From: an uncultured Lachnospiraceae bacterium
GTDB taxonomy: Bacteria; Bacillota; Clostridia; Lachnospirales; Lachnospiraceae
NCBI GenBank assembly: GCA_947594855.1
Contig: CANQEL010000003.1
Span: 1-39,119, forward strand
Length of the DNA stretch: 39,119 bases
Direction: 5' to 3'
Shown here: in pieces, positions 16,585-24,782 of the stretch
Layout of the letters: the number at the start of each line of letters is the position of its first letter
How positions within the stretch are numbered: position 1 is the stretch's first letter
Notes under the pieces: model-generated
The model's database searches: none
What the model was told of the DNA's origin: nothing
Seen by the model: only the letters and a program-made list of their open reading frames with translations
Position numbers and translations under genes: made by a program

Positions 16585-18816
16585 TTAAGATGTCATATGC
16601 AATTCACATATCCTTTTTTTCAATGTCGTATATCTTTTCTGCTCCCTTTCGTTATCAATCATTTTCTGTACCATTTCAGGGAGGCCCACAATAGTCACGC
16701 ATTTTTTTGCCCTCGTTACCGCTGTATATAAAAGATTCCTGTTAAATAAAAGAGACGTTCCCGAAAGCAACGGCAATATAACGGCAGGATACTCACTTCC
16801 CTGTGATTTATGTATTGTAATCGCATATGCAAGCTCCAGTTCTTCAAGAAGCGTGTACGGGTATATTACATACTTATTATCTTCAAATTCTACTGTTATT
16901 TCCTGCATAACCGTGTTTACGAATCTGATTATTCCGCAATCTCCATTAAAAACCCCCGCTCCCTGTTCAATGACAACTCCATGATATCCCCGTCTCTCCC
17001 ATTCAAGCTGATAATTGTTTTTTATCTGCATAACCTTATCGCCTTCCCTGAAAATACTCTCCCTGTATTCTATCTCGGCTTTTCTTTCAGACGGCGGATT
17101 AATATATTTCTGAAGCATAATATTAAGGTTTTCCACCCCAAGTTCACCTTTTCTTGTCGGACTGAGCACCTGTATATCAAGTATTCCCGCCCCGACATAG
17201 TCCGGAAGGTTTTTTATTATGAGCTGAAGAATCACGCTTATTATAACCTGTGGGTTATTGCGGTTAAGAAAAAAGAAATCCCTGCTTTTATTATCAAGGC
17301 TGATACTTTTTCCTGCATTTATCCTGTGCGCATTCATAATTATATCACTATCCTGCGCCTGTCTGAACACTTCGTTAAGACATACTACATTAAAACATCC
17401 CGAATCAATAATATCTTTCAATACGCTTCCCGGTCCTACAGAAGGAAGCTGGTTTACGTCGCCTACCATTATAAGCCTTGTACCCACAACCACAGCTTTA
17501 AGCAGCGCATAGAAAAGCGGCATGTCCACCATTGACATCTCATCTATTATTACCGCATCCGTTTCAAGCGGACAGTTTTCATTTCTTTCAAACATAACCC
17601 CTTCCCTGTCATCATCAGGCGCTCCGTTCATTTCAAGAAGCCTGTGAATAGTCTGGGCCTCATATCCTGTCGCTTCTGACATTCTTTTTGCAGCGCGCCC
17701 GGTAGGGGCTGCCAGCAAAAAATCAAGCCCCCATGCCTCAAACGCATTAATTATTGCATCTATTGTAGTAGTTTTTCCGGTACCCGGTCCGCCTGTAACT
17801 ATGAGAACACCATTTTTAATTGCCTCTCTGATTGCCATCCTCTGCATATCGGCAAATATAATCTCCCTGTTTTTTTCAATACGCTCTATACGTGAATCAA
17901 GTTCACTGTCAGATACAACAAATTCACAGTCCAGGTCCAAAAGCATACGCGCACTGTTAAGTTCCATATAATACATATAACTACTATAATATCTTTTTTC
18001 TTCATCCTCTTCCCTGCATATAATTTCGCCTTCAAATGTCATTGACGAAAGAATATCAGCAATATCTGTACAGTCGGTCATAAGAAGCCCGGATACGTTT
18101 CTTATAAGTTCATCTTCCGGAAAATATATATGCCCATACGAGGATGCCTGAGACAATATGTACAATACTGCGCTTTTTTTTCTAAACTCAGAATTCATAT
18201 CTATTCCGACGCGTTTTCCTATCTCATCTGCTATTTTAAAACCTACTCCCCTTATATCAGAAGCAAGCCTGTAAGGATTGGTTCTGATTACGCTGTAAAC
18301 CTCTTCCCTGTACTCATTATATATTTTTACGGCAAGCTGATTAGATATTCCATACTGCTGCAAAAATATAACAGCCTCCCTCATTTCTCTTTTTTCATTA
18401 TACTGTTCATATATTTTCGCAGCCATATTCAGGCTTATACCCTTAATCTCGGCAAGCCTTTCGGGTTCCTCTTCCATTATCCTGAAAGTATCTCCGCCGA
18501 ATTTTTCCACTATACGCTTTGCCATCACGGCGCCTATCCCCTTTATGGCTCCCGAGGCAAGATATCTCTCTATTGAAATATTGTCATCACTTTTTATAAC
18601 CTCCAGGCTGCTTACCGAAAACTGCAGCCCATAAGTCCTGTGCTCCACATAGCTTCCTGTCACTTCTATATGTTCGCCTTCATTAATAAAAGGGAAATTA
18701 CCCACACACGTCATATCTTCATTTTCATCTGAACACGACAAATCAAATACCGTATATCCGTTCAGTTCGTTCCTGAACCTGATTTTTTCAACATATCCCT
18801 TTAGTTTTTCAGACAA
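16585..18816 (-). CDS. recD2: RecD2-type ATP-dependent helicase
   Basis: About 743 residues. N-terminal OB-like segment (VEKIRFRNELNGYTVF), helix-hairpin-helix region (ASGAIKGIGAVMAKRIVEKFG, described by position near residue 90), then SF1 helicase motifs: Walker A GGPGTGKTTT, APTGRAAKR, Walker B VIIDEMSMVD, GDVNQLPSVGPG, and the C-terminal YAITIHKSQGSEYP and LLYTAVTRAKK. RecD2 is a 5'-3' DNA helicase outside RecBCD, used in repair. The start is most likely TTG at 18816 (SEKLKGYV), with a GAGTGG-like site before it; TTG 18849 has no such site. comF follows directly. Confidence 0.93.
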   Translation of the reverse strand: MSEKLKGYVEKIRFRNELNGYTVFDLSCSDENEDMTCVGNFPFINEGEHIEVTGSYVEHRTYGLQFSVSSLEVIKSDDNISIERYLASGAIKGIGAVMAKRIVEKFGGDTFRIMEEEPERLAEIKGISLNMAAKIYEQYNEKREMREAVIFLQQYGISNQLAVKIYNEYREEVYSVIRTNPYRLASDIRGVGFKIADEIGKRVGIDMNSEFRKKSAVLYILSQASSYGHIYFPEDELIRNVSGLLMTDCTDIADILSSMTFEGEIICREEDEEKRYYSSYMYYMELNSARMLLDLDCEFVVSDSELDSRIERIEKNREIIFADMQRMAIREAIKNGVLIVTGGPGTGKTTTIDAIINAFEAWGLDFLLAAPTGRAAKRMSEATGYEAQTIHRLLEMNGAPDDDREGVMFERNENCPLETDAVIIDEMSMVDMPLFYALLKAVVVGTRLIMVGDVNQLPSVGPGSVLKDIIDSGCFNVVCLNEVFRQAQDSDIIMNAHRINAGKSISLDNKSRDFFFLNRNNPQVIISVILQLIIKNLPDYVGAGILDIQVLSPTRKGELGVENLNIMLQKYINPPSERKAEIEYRESIFREGDKVMQIKNNYQLEWERRGYHGVVIEQGAGVFNGDCGIIRFVNTVMQEITVEFEDNKYVIYPYTLLEELELAYAITIHKSQGSEYPAVILPLLSGTSLLFNRNLLYTAVTRAKKCVTIVGLPEMVQKMIDNEREQKRYTTLKKRICELHMTS

Positions 18817-18866
18817 TATAACCACTCTTTCCAGGTAATTGTAAAGCAATCATCTAATATATAAAA

Positions 18867-18913
18867 GGAGCTGTCACAAAATAATCAGTTGCCTGATTAT
18901 CCTGTAACGCTCC
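18867..18913 (-). terminator. Terminator after the mreB-type gene
   Basis: GGAGCGTTACA pairs with TGTGACAGCTCC, with an inner ATAATCAG/CTGATTAT stem, followed by TTTTATA on the minus strand. It lies 17 nt past the stop. Confidence 0.8.
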
Positions 18914-18929
18914 CCAAAAACCATGAGTT

Positions 18930-19919
18930 TTATTCATCACGTTTTCCTGCCATAAAATCCACGAACTTTCCTGTTCCTACTGCAACAGCAGTCATCGGGT
19001 CCTCAGCAGTCATTGTTGTAATTCCGGTCTTGGATTCAATAAGTTCCTCAAGTCCGTAAAGCAAGCTTCCGCCTCCGGTAAGAACTATTCCCCTGTCCGC
19101 TATGTCCGCTGCAAGTTCAGGAGGAGTTCTTTCAAGTACGCTGTGCACGGCGTCAACAATCTGTGATGTGGCGTCTTTTAACGCCTCTTCTGTCTCATCA
19201 GATGTTACCGTAATTGTTTTCGGAAGTCCTGTAACAAGATTTCTTCCACGCACATCCATTGATTCAGGAGTAGAGCGTTTAAATGCAGAACCTATATTTA
19301 TCTTAATATCCTCCGCTGTCCTCTCCCCAATAAGAAGATTGTGCTGTTTCCTCATATATCTTACTATAGCTTCATCAAAGTCATCCCCTGCAATTTTAAT
19401 GGATGAACTTACAACCGTGCCGCCAAGTGAAATAACTGCAATATCGGTAGTTCCTCCGCCAATATCAACAATCATGTTTCCACAGGGTCTTGATATATCT
19501 ATTCCCGCGCCAATTGCGGCTGCAATTGGTTCTTCAATAATCATTACCTCTCTGGCTCCTGCCTGATAAGCAGCCTGTTCAACTGCATTCTTTTCAACTT
19601 CCGTAGCTCCGCTTGGAACGCATATGCTTATTTTAGGTTTTCTTATATGTTTTTTCCCTACTGATTTCTGTATAAAATACACAAGCATCTTTTCCGTAAT
19701 CGTATAATCCGATATTACGCCCTGCCTGAGCGGTCTTATTGCTACAATATTGCCCGGAGTCCTTCCAAGCATAAGTCTCGCTTCTTCACCAATCTCTTTT
19801 ATCTTTCCCGTATCTCTGTCAAATGCAACTACCGACGGTTCCCTGAGAACAACACCTTTGCCCGTGATATACACAAGCACACTCGCAGTTCCAAGATCAA
19901 TCCCGATATCACTGCCCAT
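18930..19919 (-). CDS. mreB: MreB/Mbl-type rod-shape actin homologue
   Basis: 329 residues. Actin-fold ATPase motifs: phosphate 1 IGIDLGTASVLVY, MIVDIGGGTTDIAVISLGG (phosphate 2), and GIVLTGGGSLLYGLEELI (adenosine). MreB paralogues form membrane-bound filaments that steer the elongasome. There is no mreC or mreD beside it, so it may be the Mbl or MreBH type rather than the operonic MreB. Start ATG 19919 (MGSDIGIDLG) after GGAGAGG; the ATG at 19937 would lie upstream of this site. Confidence 0.9.
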   Translation of the reverse strand: MGSDIGIDLGTASVLVYITGKGVVLREPSVVAFDRDTGKIKEIGEEARLMLGRTPGNIVAIRPLRQGVISDYTITEKMLVYFIQKSVGKKHIRKPKISICVPSGATEVEKNAVEQAAYQAGAREVMIIEEPIAAAIGAGIDISRPCGNMIVDIGGGTTDIAVISLGGTVVSSSIKIAGDDFDEAIVRYMRKQHNLLIGERTAEDIKINIGSAFKRSTPESMDVRGRNLVTGLPKTITVTSDETEEALKDATSQIVDAVHSVLERTPPELAADIADRGIVLTGGGSLLYGLEELIESKTGITTMTAEDPMTAVAVGTGKFVDFMAGKRDE

Positions 19920-19991
19920 CTTAACCTCTCCTTTCATATTGTATATTATAACTCAAGACTCTCATTATATAAATTATTGCCATATAATTCA

Positions 19992-21353
19992 TTAATAATC
20001 ATTTCCTGCTGCCTGCAGCATAAGCGCGCACTCAATTCTTTTTTTCTGAAGTATACAGCCCGTATCATAAGATTCATTAATACTGCCATGAAAATTATAT
20101 GCATTTGCTGCGCATCCCCCGCTGCAGAAAAACTTTGCAAAGCAATCCCTGCACTTTGGTTTTGAATAAACATTGCAGCGTTTAAAATCATTACATATGT
20201 CAGTCCTCTTAATTCCCTCGTCAAGATTTCCAAGAAGGAACTTTTCATTGCCTACAAACTGATGGCAGGGATACAAATCCCCCCACGGAGTAACCGCAAG
20301 ATATTCCGTTCCCGAACCGCATCCGGATAATCTCTTGGCAACACACGGACCTCCGCTCAGGTCAATCATAAAATGGAAAAAGTTGAAACCGTTTCCTTCC
20401 TTTTGTCTTTTTAACATTTCCTTTGCAAGCCTGTCATATGAATCACATATTTTATCTATATCATCATCAGTAATTGCATAATCACATGACGGGTCCGCCA
20501 CCACCGGCTCAACGCTTATCTGTTTAAATCCCAAATCTGCAAGATGAATGACGTCTTTATCAAAATCAGTATTAAAATGTGTAAACGTACCTCTTACATA
20601 ATAGTCCGTCTGGTTTCTTTTCTCCGCCGCTTCAATAAACTTTGGAAGTATAATATCATAACTTCCTTTTCCATTCCTCGACGGTCTCATATAATCATGC
20701 AGTTCTTTACGCCCGTCAATACTGAGAACAAGGTTGGACATTTCCTTATTGGCAAATTCTAACACATCATCATTTAAAAGTACACCGTTTGTTGTGAGTG
20801 TAAATCGAAATTTTTTATTATATTTTTCTTCAAGGCTTCTTCCATAGGCGACAATCTCTTTTACAACTTCAAAATTCATAAGCGGCTCGCCGCCAAAAAA
20901 ATCCACTTCAAGATTGCGCCTGTTACCTGATGATTTTATAAGAAAATCTATCGCCTTTTTACCTGTCTCAGCGCTCATAAGAGCACTTTCGCCGTTATAC
21001 TCTCCCTGGCCTGCAAAACAATATCTGCAGGCAAGATTACAATCATGCGCTATATGCAGGCAAAGAGCCTTTACAACAGTCTGCCTGTCCGAAATATCAT
21101 CAATATATTCTTCATATATATCATCAGAAAATAACTGTCCGGTTTCTTTAAGCGATTCTATATCACTAATAAGCTCGTCCACATCAGTATCTTTAATTTC
21201 CGGATACTTTTTCATAATTTCCGGTTTAACATTGTCCGGATTTTTCTCATATACCGATATTGCGTCATATGCAATATCGTCGACAACGTGTACACATCCG
21301 CTGTTTACATCCAGAACTATATTAAAACCGTTATTTTTAAACATATGTATCAT
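19992..21353 (-). CDS. scfB: SCIFF peptide radical SAM maturase
   Basis: 453 residues. The N-terminal segment (NIVLDVNSGCVHVVDD) resembles the RiPP recognition region of SCIFF maturases. The radical SAM cluster is DCNLACRYC (C105, C109, C112). The C-terminal SPASM/twitch region is rich in cysteine (SGCGSGTEYLAV, LYPCHQF, CRDCFAKFFCSGGCAAN). By family knowledge it forms Cys-to-alpha-carbon thioether bonds in the 'six cysteines in forty-five' peptide encoded just upstream. Start ATG 21353 after AAAGGG. A hairpin separates it from scfA. Confidence 0.94.
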   Translation of the reverse strand: MIHMFKNNGFNIVLDVNSGCVHVVDDIAYDAISVYEKNPDNVKPEIMKKYPEIKDTDVDELISDIESLKETGQLFSDDIYEEYIDDISDRQTVVKALCLHIAHDCNLACRYCFAGQGEYNGESALMSAETGKKAIDFLIKSSGNRRNLEVDFFGGEPLMNFEVVKEIVAYGRSLEEKYNKKFRFTLTTNGVLLNDDVLEFANKEMSNLVLSIDGRKELHDYMRPSRNGKGSYDIILPKFIEAAEKRNQTDYYVRGTFTHFNTDFDKDVIHLADLGFKQISVEPVVADPSCDYAITDDDIDKICDSYDRLAKEMLKRQKEGNGFNFFHFMIDLSGGPCVAKRLSGCGSGTEYLAVTPWGDLYPCHQFVGNEKFLLGNLDEGIKRTDICNDFKRCNVYSKPKCRDCFAKFFCSGGCAANAYNFHGSINESYDTGCILQKKRIECALMLQAAGNDY

Positions 21354-21377
21354 TTATATTATCCCTTTACAACTAAA

Positions 21378-21426
21378 AGAGAGCCCATCAGCAACCACCG
21401 TACCGGGTTCACCAATTCAGCCCTCT
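21378..21426 (-). terminator. Hairpin between scfA and scfB (attenuator)
   Basis: AGAGGGC pairs with GCTCTCT, with an inner AACC/GGTT stem, then TTTTAG on the minus strand. A leaky terminator here would give more precursor than enzyme mRNA, as in other RiPP operons. The role is inference. Confidence 0.5.
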
Positions 21427-21450
21427 ATCGCTATTCATTAAACATCTGTA

Positions 21451-21594
21451 CTATTTCTTATGTTCACATGTCTGGTTCCCAACAGTACATGAAGTCTTGC
21501 ATGCTGACTGGCATGAGGTCTGACACTCTCCGCATCCGCCTTTTTTCATGCTTTCTTTAAAATCTCTTGAATTTAATGTCTTAATGTGTTTCAT
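21451..21594 (-). CDS. scfA: SCIFF peptide (six-cysteine RiPP precursor)
   Basis: 47 residues: MKHIKTLNSRDFKESMKKGG, then a core with CGEC, SCQSAC, TSC and QTC, ending EHKK. It has six cysteines, as the family name 'six cysteines in forty-five' says. The leader MKHIKTLN is highly conserved in the family. GGAGAGG lies nine bases before ATG 21594. It is followed by its radical SAM maturase. SCIFF peptides are nearly universal in Clostridia, but their biological job is unsettled. Confidence 0.95.
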   Translation of the reverse strand: MKHIKTLNSRDFKESMKKGGCGECQTSCQSACKTSCTVGNQTCEHKK

Positions 21595-21636
21595 GATAAA
21601 TAACCTCTCCATTATCAATTTAGTCTATTAGCGTAA

Positions 21637-21665
21637 AGTATAGCACACTTAATTTTGGATAGCAA
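21637..21665 (-). promoter_or_regulatory. scfAB promoter
   Basis: TTGCTA (21660-21665), 17-base spacer, TATACT (21637-21642), about 45 nt upstream of scfA. Confidence 0.6.
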
Positions 21666-21677
21666 CCTTAAATTTAG

Positions 21678-21701
21678 AAATTTTACATTACCGTAAAATT
21701 T
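21678..21701 (-). terminator. AT-rich inverted repeat after the TIGR04086 gene
   Basis: AAATTTTAC and GTAAAATTT form a perfect 9-bp inverted repeat just past the stop of the membrane gene. It has no GC, so it is a weak terminator at best; it could also be an operator upstream of the scfA promoter. Confidence 0.3.
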
Positions 21702-21704
21702 ACA

Positions 21705-22073
21705 TTATCCCAACATACCGCCAAGCATTCCGCCTGCGGCGCACAAAAGCATCACCGTTATAACATTTCCCGACGCCTCGCCCACAATATTTCTCATAAA
21801 CAGAGATACTACAAATACTATTGCAAAATATAACAGCCCAAAAGCAAGCCCCCAGAGATACTTTCTCTTACCCATTTTTTTACCGAGGAGCATACCTCCC
21901 GTAAAACATGAGATAAGATATGCAAAAAGTATTCCGCCGCTTATAACTCCCGAAGACGGATTCCCTTTCCATAACATAAGCGCCAGCACAAGCAGGATTA
22001 CTCCCGATACAAGATATGCTGCAAACAAAAGTTTTATTATGTACCATGGCAGACTTTTTATTTCACTTCTCAT
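21705..22073 (-). CDS. TIGR04086 family membrane protein
   Basis: 122 residues with four hydrophobic helices (IIKLLFAAYLVSGVILLVLA; GILFAYLISCFTGGMLLG; LWGLAFGLLYFAIVFVVSLF; VITVMLLCAAGGMLGGML). It matches the small membrane family that sits beside the SCIFF genes and yajC in many Clostridia; function is unknown. The start is ATG 22073, eight bases after AAGGAG; the GTG at 22079 is too close to that site. Confidence 0.8.
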   Translation of the reverse strand: MRSEIKSLPWYIIKLLFAAYLVSGVILLVLALMLWKGNPSSGVISGGILFAYLISCFTGGMLLGKKMGKRKYLWGLAFGLLYFAIVFVVSLFMRNIVGEASGNVITVMLLCAAGGMLGGMLG

Positions 22074-22182
22074 ATTCACCGCTCCTTATACAATCCTTAT
22101 TTCACAATATATTTTCTTTTACAGAAAATTATGATAATATATTTAGGTGATTGAGAAACTAATTTTATTAGGAGAGATTATA

Positions 22183-23019
22183 ATGGATTATATTGATATG
22201 CATGTACATTCTACCGCATCTGACGGAACATATACGCCGACTGAAGTTGCCGCGCTGGCGCAGGCTGCCGGACTAAAGGCGTTTGCACTTACAGACCACG
22301 ATACTGTAAATGGAATTAAAGAAGTTATGTCTATAGACACGCCTTTGGAAATAATTCCCGGAATCGAACTTTCTGCCGGATATGGAAACGGCGATATACA
22401 CATACTCGGCTATTATATCAGCCCTGACTGCAGTACACTTACCGAAGCAACTGATTTTATGGTAAATGAACGTATATGGCGTAACAAAAAAATGGCTGAT
22501 AACCTTGCAGCAGCAGGAATAGATATAAGCGTTGAACAGCTTTATGCCGACAATCCTGACGCCGTGCTTACACGCGCGCATTTTGCAAACCATCTTCTTA
22601 AACACGGATATGTAAAAGATAAGGCAGAAGCCTTCAAAAAATATCTGGGTGAAGATACCCCTTATTATGTACTAAGGCAGTACCTTTCACCCGAAGAATG
22701 TATAGATATAATACGCGAAGCCGGAGGATACGCCGTACTTGCGCATCCTTTCCAGTACAAACTTCCTGCAGATGAACTTAATACGCTTATAAAAAGACTT
22801 AAAGATGCAGGTCTTTTCGGACTCGAAGCGCTTTACTCAACATATACAAAGCAGGAAGAAGATATCGCTCTTTCCCTTGCGCACAGATATTCCCTTGCAG
22901 TTACCGGAGGCTCGGACTTCCACGGAAGTAATAAGCCGGATATTCAGATAGGTAAAGGATTGGGAAATCTGGCTGTACCTTATGAGTTTTTGGAGCAGTT
23001 TAAGCTTCCCCCTCAGTAG
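22183..23019 (+). CDS. PHP domain phosphoesterase (YciV/RNase AM-like)
   Basis: 278 residues. PHP metal-binding motifs: DMHVHSTASDGT, LTDHDTVNG, IPGIELSA, DIHILGYY, VLAHPFQY and GGSDFHGSN. Stand-alone proteins of this shape include 3',5'-nucleoside bisphosphate phosphatases and 5'-3' RNA exonucleases (RNase AM). Start ATG 22183 after AGGAGAG; the ATG at 22147 has none. It is the only plus-strand gene in this stretch, and its 3' end overlaps the convergent small membrane gene by 20 nt. Confidence 0.88.
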   Translation: MDYIDMHVHSTASDGTYTPTEVAALAQAAGLKAFALTDHDTVNGIKEVMSIDTPLEIIPGIELSAGYGNGDIHILGYYISPDCSTLTEATDFMVNERIWRNKKMADNLAAAGIDISVEQLYADNPDAVLTRAHFANHLLKHGYVKDKAEAFKKYLGEDTPYYVLRQYLSPEECIDIIREAGGYAVLAHPFQYKLPADELNTLIKRLKDAGLFGLEALYSTYTKQEEDIALSLAHRYSLAVTGGSDFHGSNKPDIQIGKGLGNLAVPYEFLEQFKLPPQ

Positions 23020-23332
23020 TTACTTTTTTAAAAAGCGTTGCTTTCACAACTCCTTTTGGGTCTTTTATCAAAACAATAACCAGCCAGATAATCAGACCAA
23101 GCGCAACAACTGAAAGCCCCAGATAAGAATCATTCAGCATATCCATTGGCGCAGGAGTGAAATATTCGCTGTGCAGCTCTGAATATTCAAATAAGGCATC
23201 TACAAGCCACATCAAAGAAGCACCCCAGTACATCAGACATAGGCTTCCCAGCTTCATTTTGCTCTTTGGAGCTTTTATATACCATATAACTGTACAGATA
23301 ATTGCAGCAAAAACTGTAATTAGCAATGTCAT
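23000..23332 (-). CDS. Small membrane protein B of an unknown pair
   Basis: 110 residues with three predicted helices (about 3-19, 28-50, 70-90). I do not recognise a named family. Residues 27-48 begin KLGSL and contain YWGAS and a Asp; this aligns without gaps to residues 51-72 of the upstream gene product (identical K, L, G, L, W, G, S, and E/D). Both then carry an [ED]MLN motif before the last helix. Its ATG overlaps the upstream stop (TAATG), so the two are coupled and probably made in fixed ratio. It overlaps the convergent PHP gene by 20 nt. Confidence 0.75.
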   Translation of the reverse strand: MTLLITVFAAIICTVIWYIKAPKSKMKLGSLCLMYWGASLMWLVDALFEYSELHSEYFTPAPMDMLNDSYLGLSVVALGLIIWLVIVLIKDPKGVVKATLFKKVTTEGEA

Positions 23333-23754
23333 TATTCTTCCTCCCTAATTCTGTATTTTCCTGCTTTCAGCGTTTTTCTCTCAATTGCAGCTGTAACGCC
23401 AACCATCCCAAGCCATATTGCTGTAACCAGAATTGCCATTGTAACTCCAACAGTTGACATTTCATTCAACATCTCCGCTGTATCAGCCGCATTTTCAGCC
23501 GCTGTAAGAAACGGGAACCATGGTACAACCTCTCCATGCCACACATGTTCAAAAGCAAGCAGGGCAGAACCTCCCCAGAGGAGATTATTAAGCCAGCCAA
23601 GCTTTCTTGAGAAAGGAACTTTCTCTACAACTTCAGTTTTTTCATTGTCAAACTGAACCTTTAAAGTCTCCGGAACATCTTCCTTTGATTTCACTACTTT
23701 GGTTGCAATTGAAGTAATAACTGCTTCAGCAGCCGGTACAATAAAACATGCCAT
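23332..23754 (-). CDS. Small membrane protein A of an unknown pair
   Basis: 140 residues. An N-terminal segment of moderate hydrophobicity (2-21), a charged stretch (22-50), a helix from KLGWLNNLLWGGSALLAFEH, the conserved-looking HVWHGEVVPWFPFLTA loop, AEMLNEM, a last helix (103-124) and a charged tail. The Trp/His-rich loop between helices is striking. No family name is claimed. Start ATG 23754 has AGGAGGG eight bases before it. It lies behind a leader of about 175 nt with its own promoter and a terminator hairpin, so expression is probably conditional. Confidence 0.78.
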   Translation of the reverse strand: MACFIVPAAEAVITSIATKVVKSKEDVPETLKVQFDNEKTEVVEKVPFSRKLGWLNNLLWGGSALLAFEHVWHGEVVPWFPFLTAAENAADTAEMLNEMSTVGVTMAILVTAIWLGMVGVTAAIERKTLKAGKYRIREEE

Positions 23755-23813
23755 TTCTTTTTCCCTCCTAATTAAATTTACTTATATTTATCTACGCATA
23801 CCCAAAAATAAAA

Positions 23814-23852
23814 AAGGTATGCTCTTTTCTCTTCAGAGAAAACGCATACCTT
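23814..23852 (-). terminator. Leader terminator hairpin before the membrane pair
   Basis: AAGGTATGC pairs with GCATACCTT and TTTTCTC with GAGAAAA, followed on the minus strand by TTTTTTATTTTT. A further GGTATGC (complement of 23796-23802) after the T-run can compete for the same arm. It may terminate the upstream DUF3842 operon as well as control the promoter at 23936-23964. Confidence 0.75.
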
Positions 23853-23935
23853 CATAGTATACACTCAAAATAAATTACAAATTATAACTACAAACACTTC
23901 TGTGCCTTTCATGCTGACTTCAGTCCAACATTTGT

Positions 23936-23964
23936 ATTATATCACTTACAGCCAATAGCGTCAA
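23936..23964 (-). promoter_or_regulatory. Promoter of the membrane-pair leader
   Basis: TTGACG (23959-23964), 17-base spacer, perfect TATAAT (23936-23941). It lies 25 nt after the DUF3842 stop and upstream of the hairpin, so the hairpin falls inside the 5' leader. Confidence 0.65.
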
Positions 23965-23989
23965 TAATTTACACCAATCATTTTCAGAA

Positions 23990-24397
23990 TCAGCTGCACA
24001 TCTTTTGAATTTCAGAAACAGCGCTTGAAACCAAAACTGAAGTACTGAAATTTGAAACTCCTGCTATAATATTATCACAATGATTAAATGGAATCAAAAC
24101 CCGTTTTGCATCACTTTGAGCTACTGCAAGAGCCATATTTGGCGTAACTTCACCCAGCATTGAATCAGCTATAATAATTCCAATCGGACCGACTATTACA
24201 TCTGCTTTCCGACAACCAACAACCACTGCATTCTCACCAGTTGCCGCCGAATGTGCCCCTGCTTTAAGCATAGCAGCTGTAGCTGAAGTATTTGTGCCCA
24301 CGGCAATAATCTTTGCTTCCGGTATATTGTCAGCAATCGCTGAAATCAGCTGACGCCCTATACCGCCGCCCTGCGCATCAATCACCAATATTGTCAT
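23990..24397 (-). CDS. DUF3842 family protein
   Basis: 135 residues. It begins MTILVIDAQGGGIGRQLI, a Rossmann-like glycine-rich loop, followed by GTNTSATAAMLKAGA and ADVIVGPIGIIIADSMLGE. This matches the DUF3842 family of Clostridia; nucleotide or metabolite binding is plausible from the GGGIG loop, but the function is unknown. It is downstream of yajC by 35 nt with GAGAGGGG before ATG, so it probably belongs to the tgt-yajC operon. Confidence 0.82.
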   Translation of the reverse strand: MTILVIDAQGGGIGRQLISAIADNIPEAKIIAVGTNTSATAAMLKAGAHSAATGENAVVVGCRKADVIVGPIGIIIADSMLGEVTPNMALAVAQSDAKRVLIPFNHCDNIIAGVSNFSTSVLVSSAVSEIQKMCS

Positions 24398-24432
24398 CAG
24401 ACAAATCCCCTCTCCGGTTTTCAGTCATTCCA

Positions 24433-24753
24433 TCACTGCTTTGCCTTTTCGACTTCTACAATAGCCTCTTTTTTCATCGGTATCCTGCAATTTTTATTGC
24501 TTCCAAACTCTACGATTACAACTTCATCAGTAATGTCGATGATAACTCCGTAAAAGCCGCTTGTGGTAAGAATACTGTCTCCAACCTCAATTGAAGCAAT
24601 CATTGTATCCTGAGCCTTCTGCTTTTTCTTCTGCGGACGTATTGCAAAGAAATAAAATGCCCCGATTATGACTGCATATACAACAATCAAAAACAGCCAG
24701 TTGCCGCCTCCTCCCTGGGCCTGCTGTTCCAATAATACCTGCAAATTACTCAT
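24433..24753 (-). CDS. yajC: Preprotein translocase subunit YajC
   Basis: 106 residues: one membrane helix (WLFLIVVYAVIIGAFYFFAI), then the diagnostic RPQKKKQKAQDTM and VGDSILTTSGFYGVI motifs. YajC associates with SecDF-SecYEG. Start ATG 24753 after AGGAGG. It follows tgt by 29 nt, the classic tgt-yajC order. Confidence 0.95.
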   Translation of the reverse strand: MSNLQVLLEQQAQGGGGNWLFLIVVYAVIIGAFYFFAIRPQKKKQKAQDTMIASIEVGDSILTTSGFYGVIIDITDEVVIVEFGSNKNCRIPMKKEAIVEVEKAKQ

Positions 24754-24782
24754 AATAACCTCCTGATAATAATGTTTTTAAT

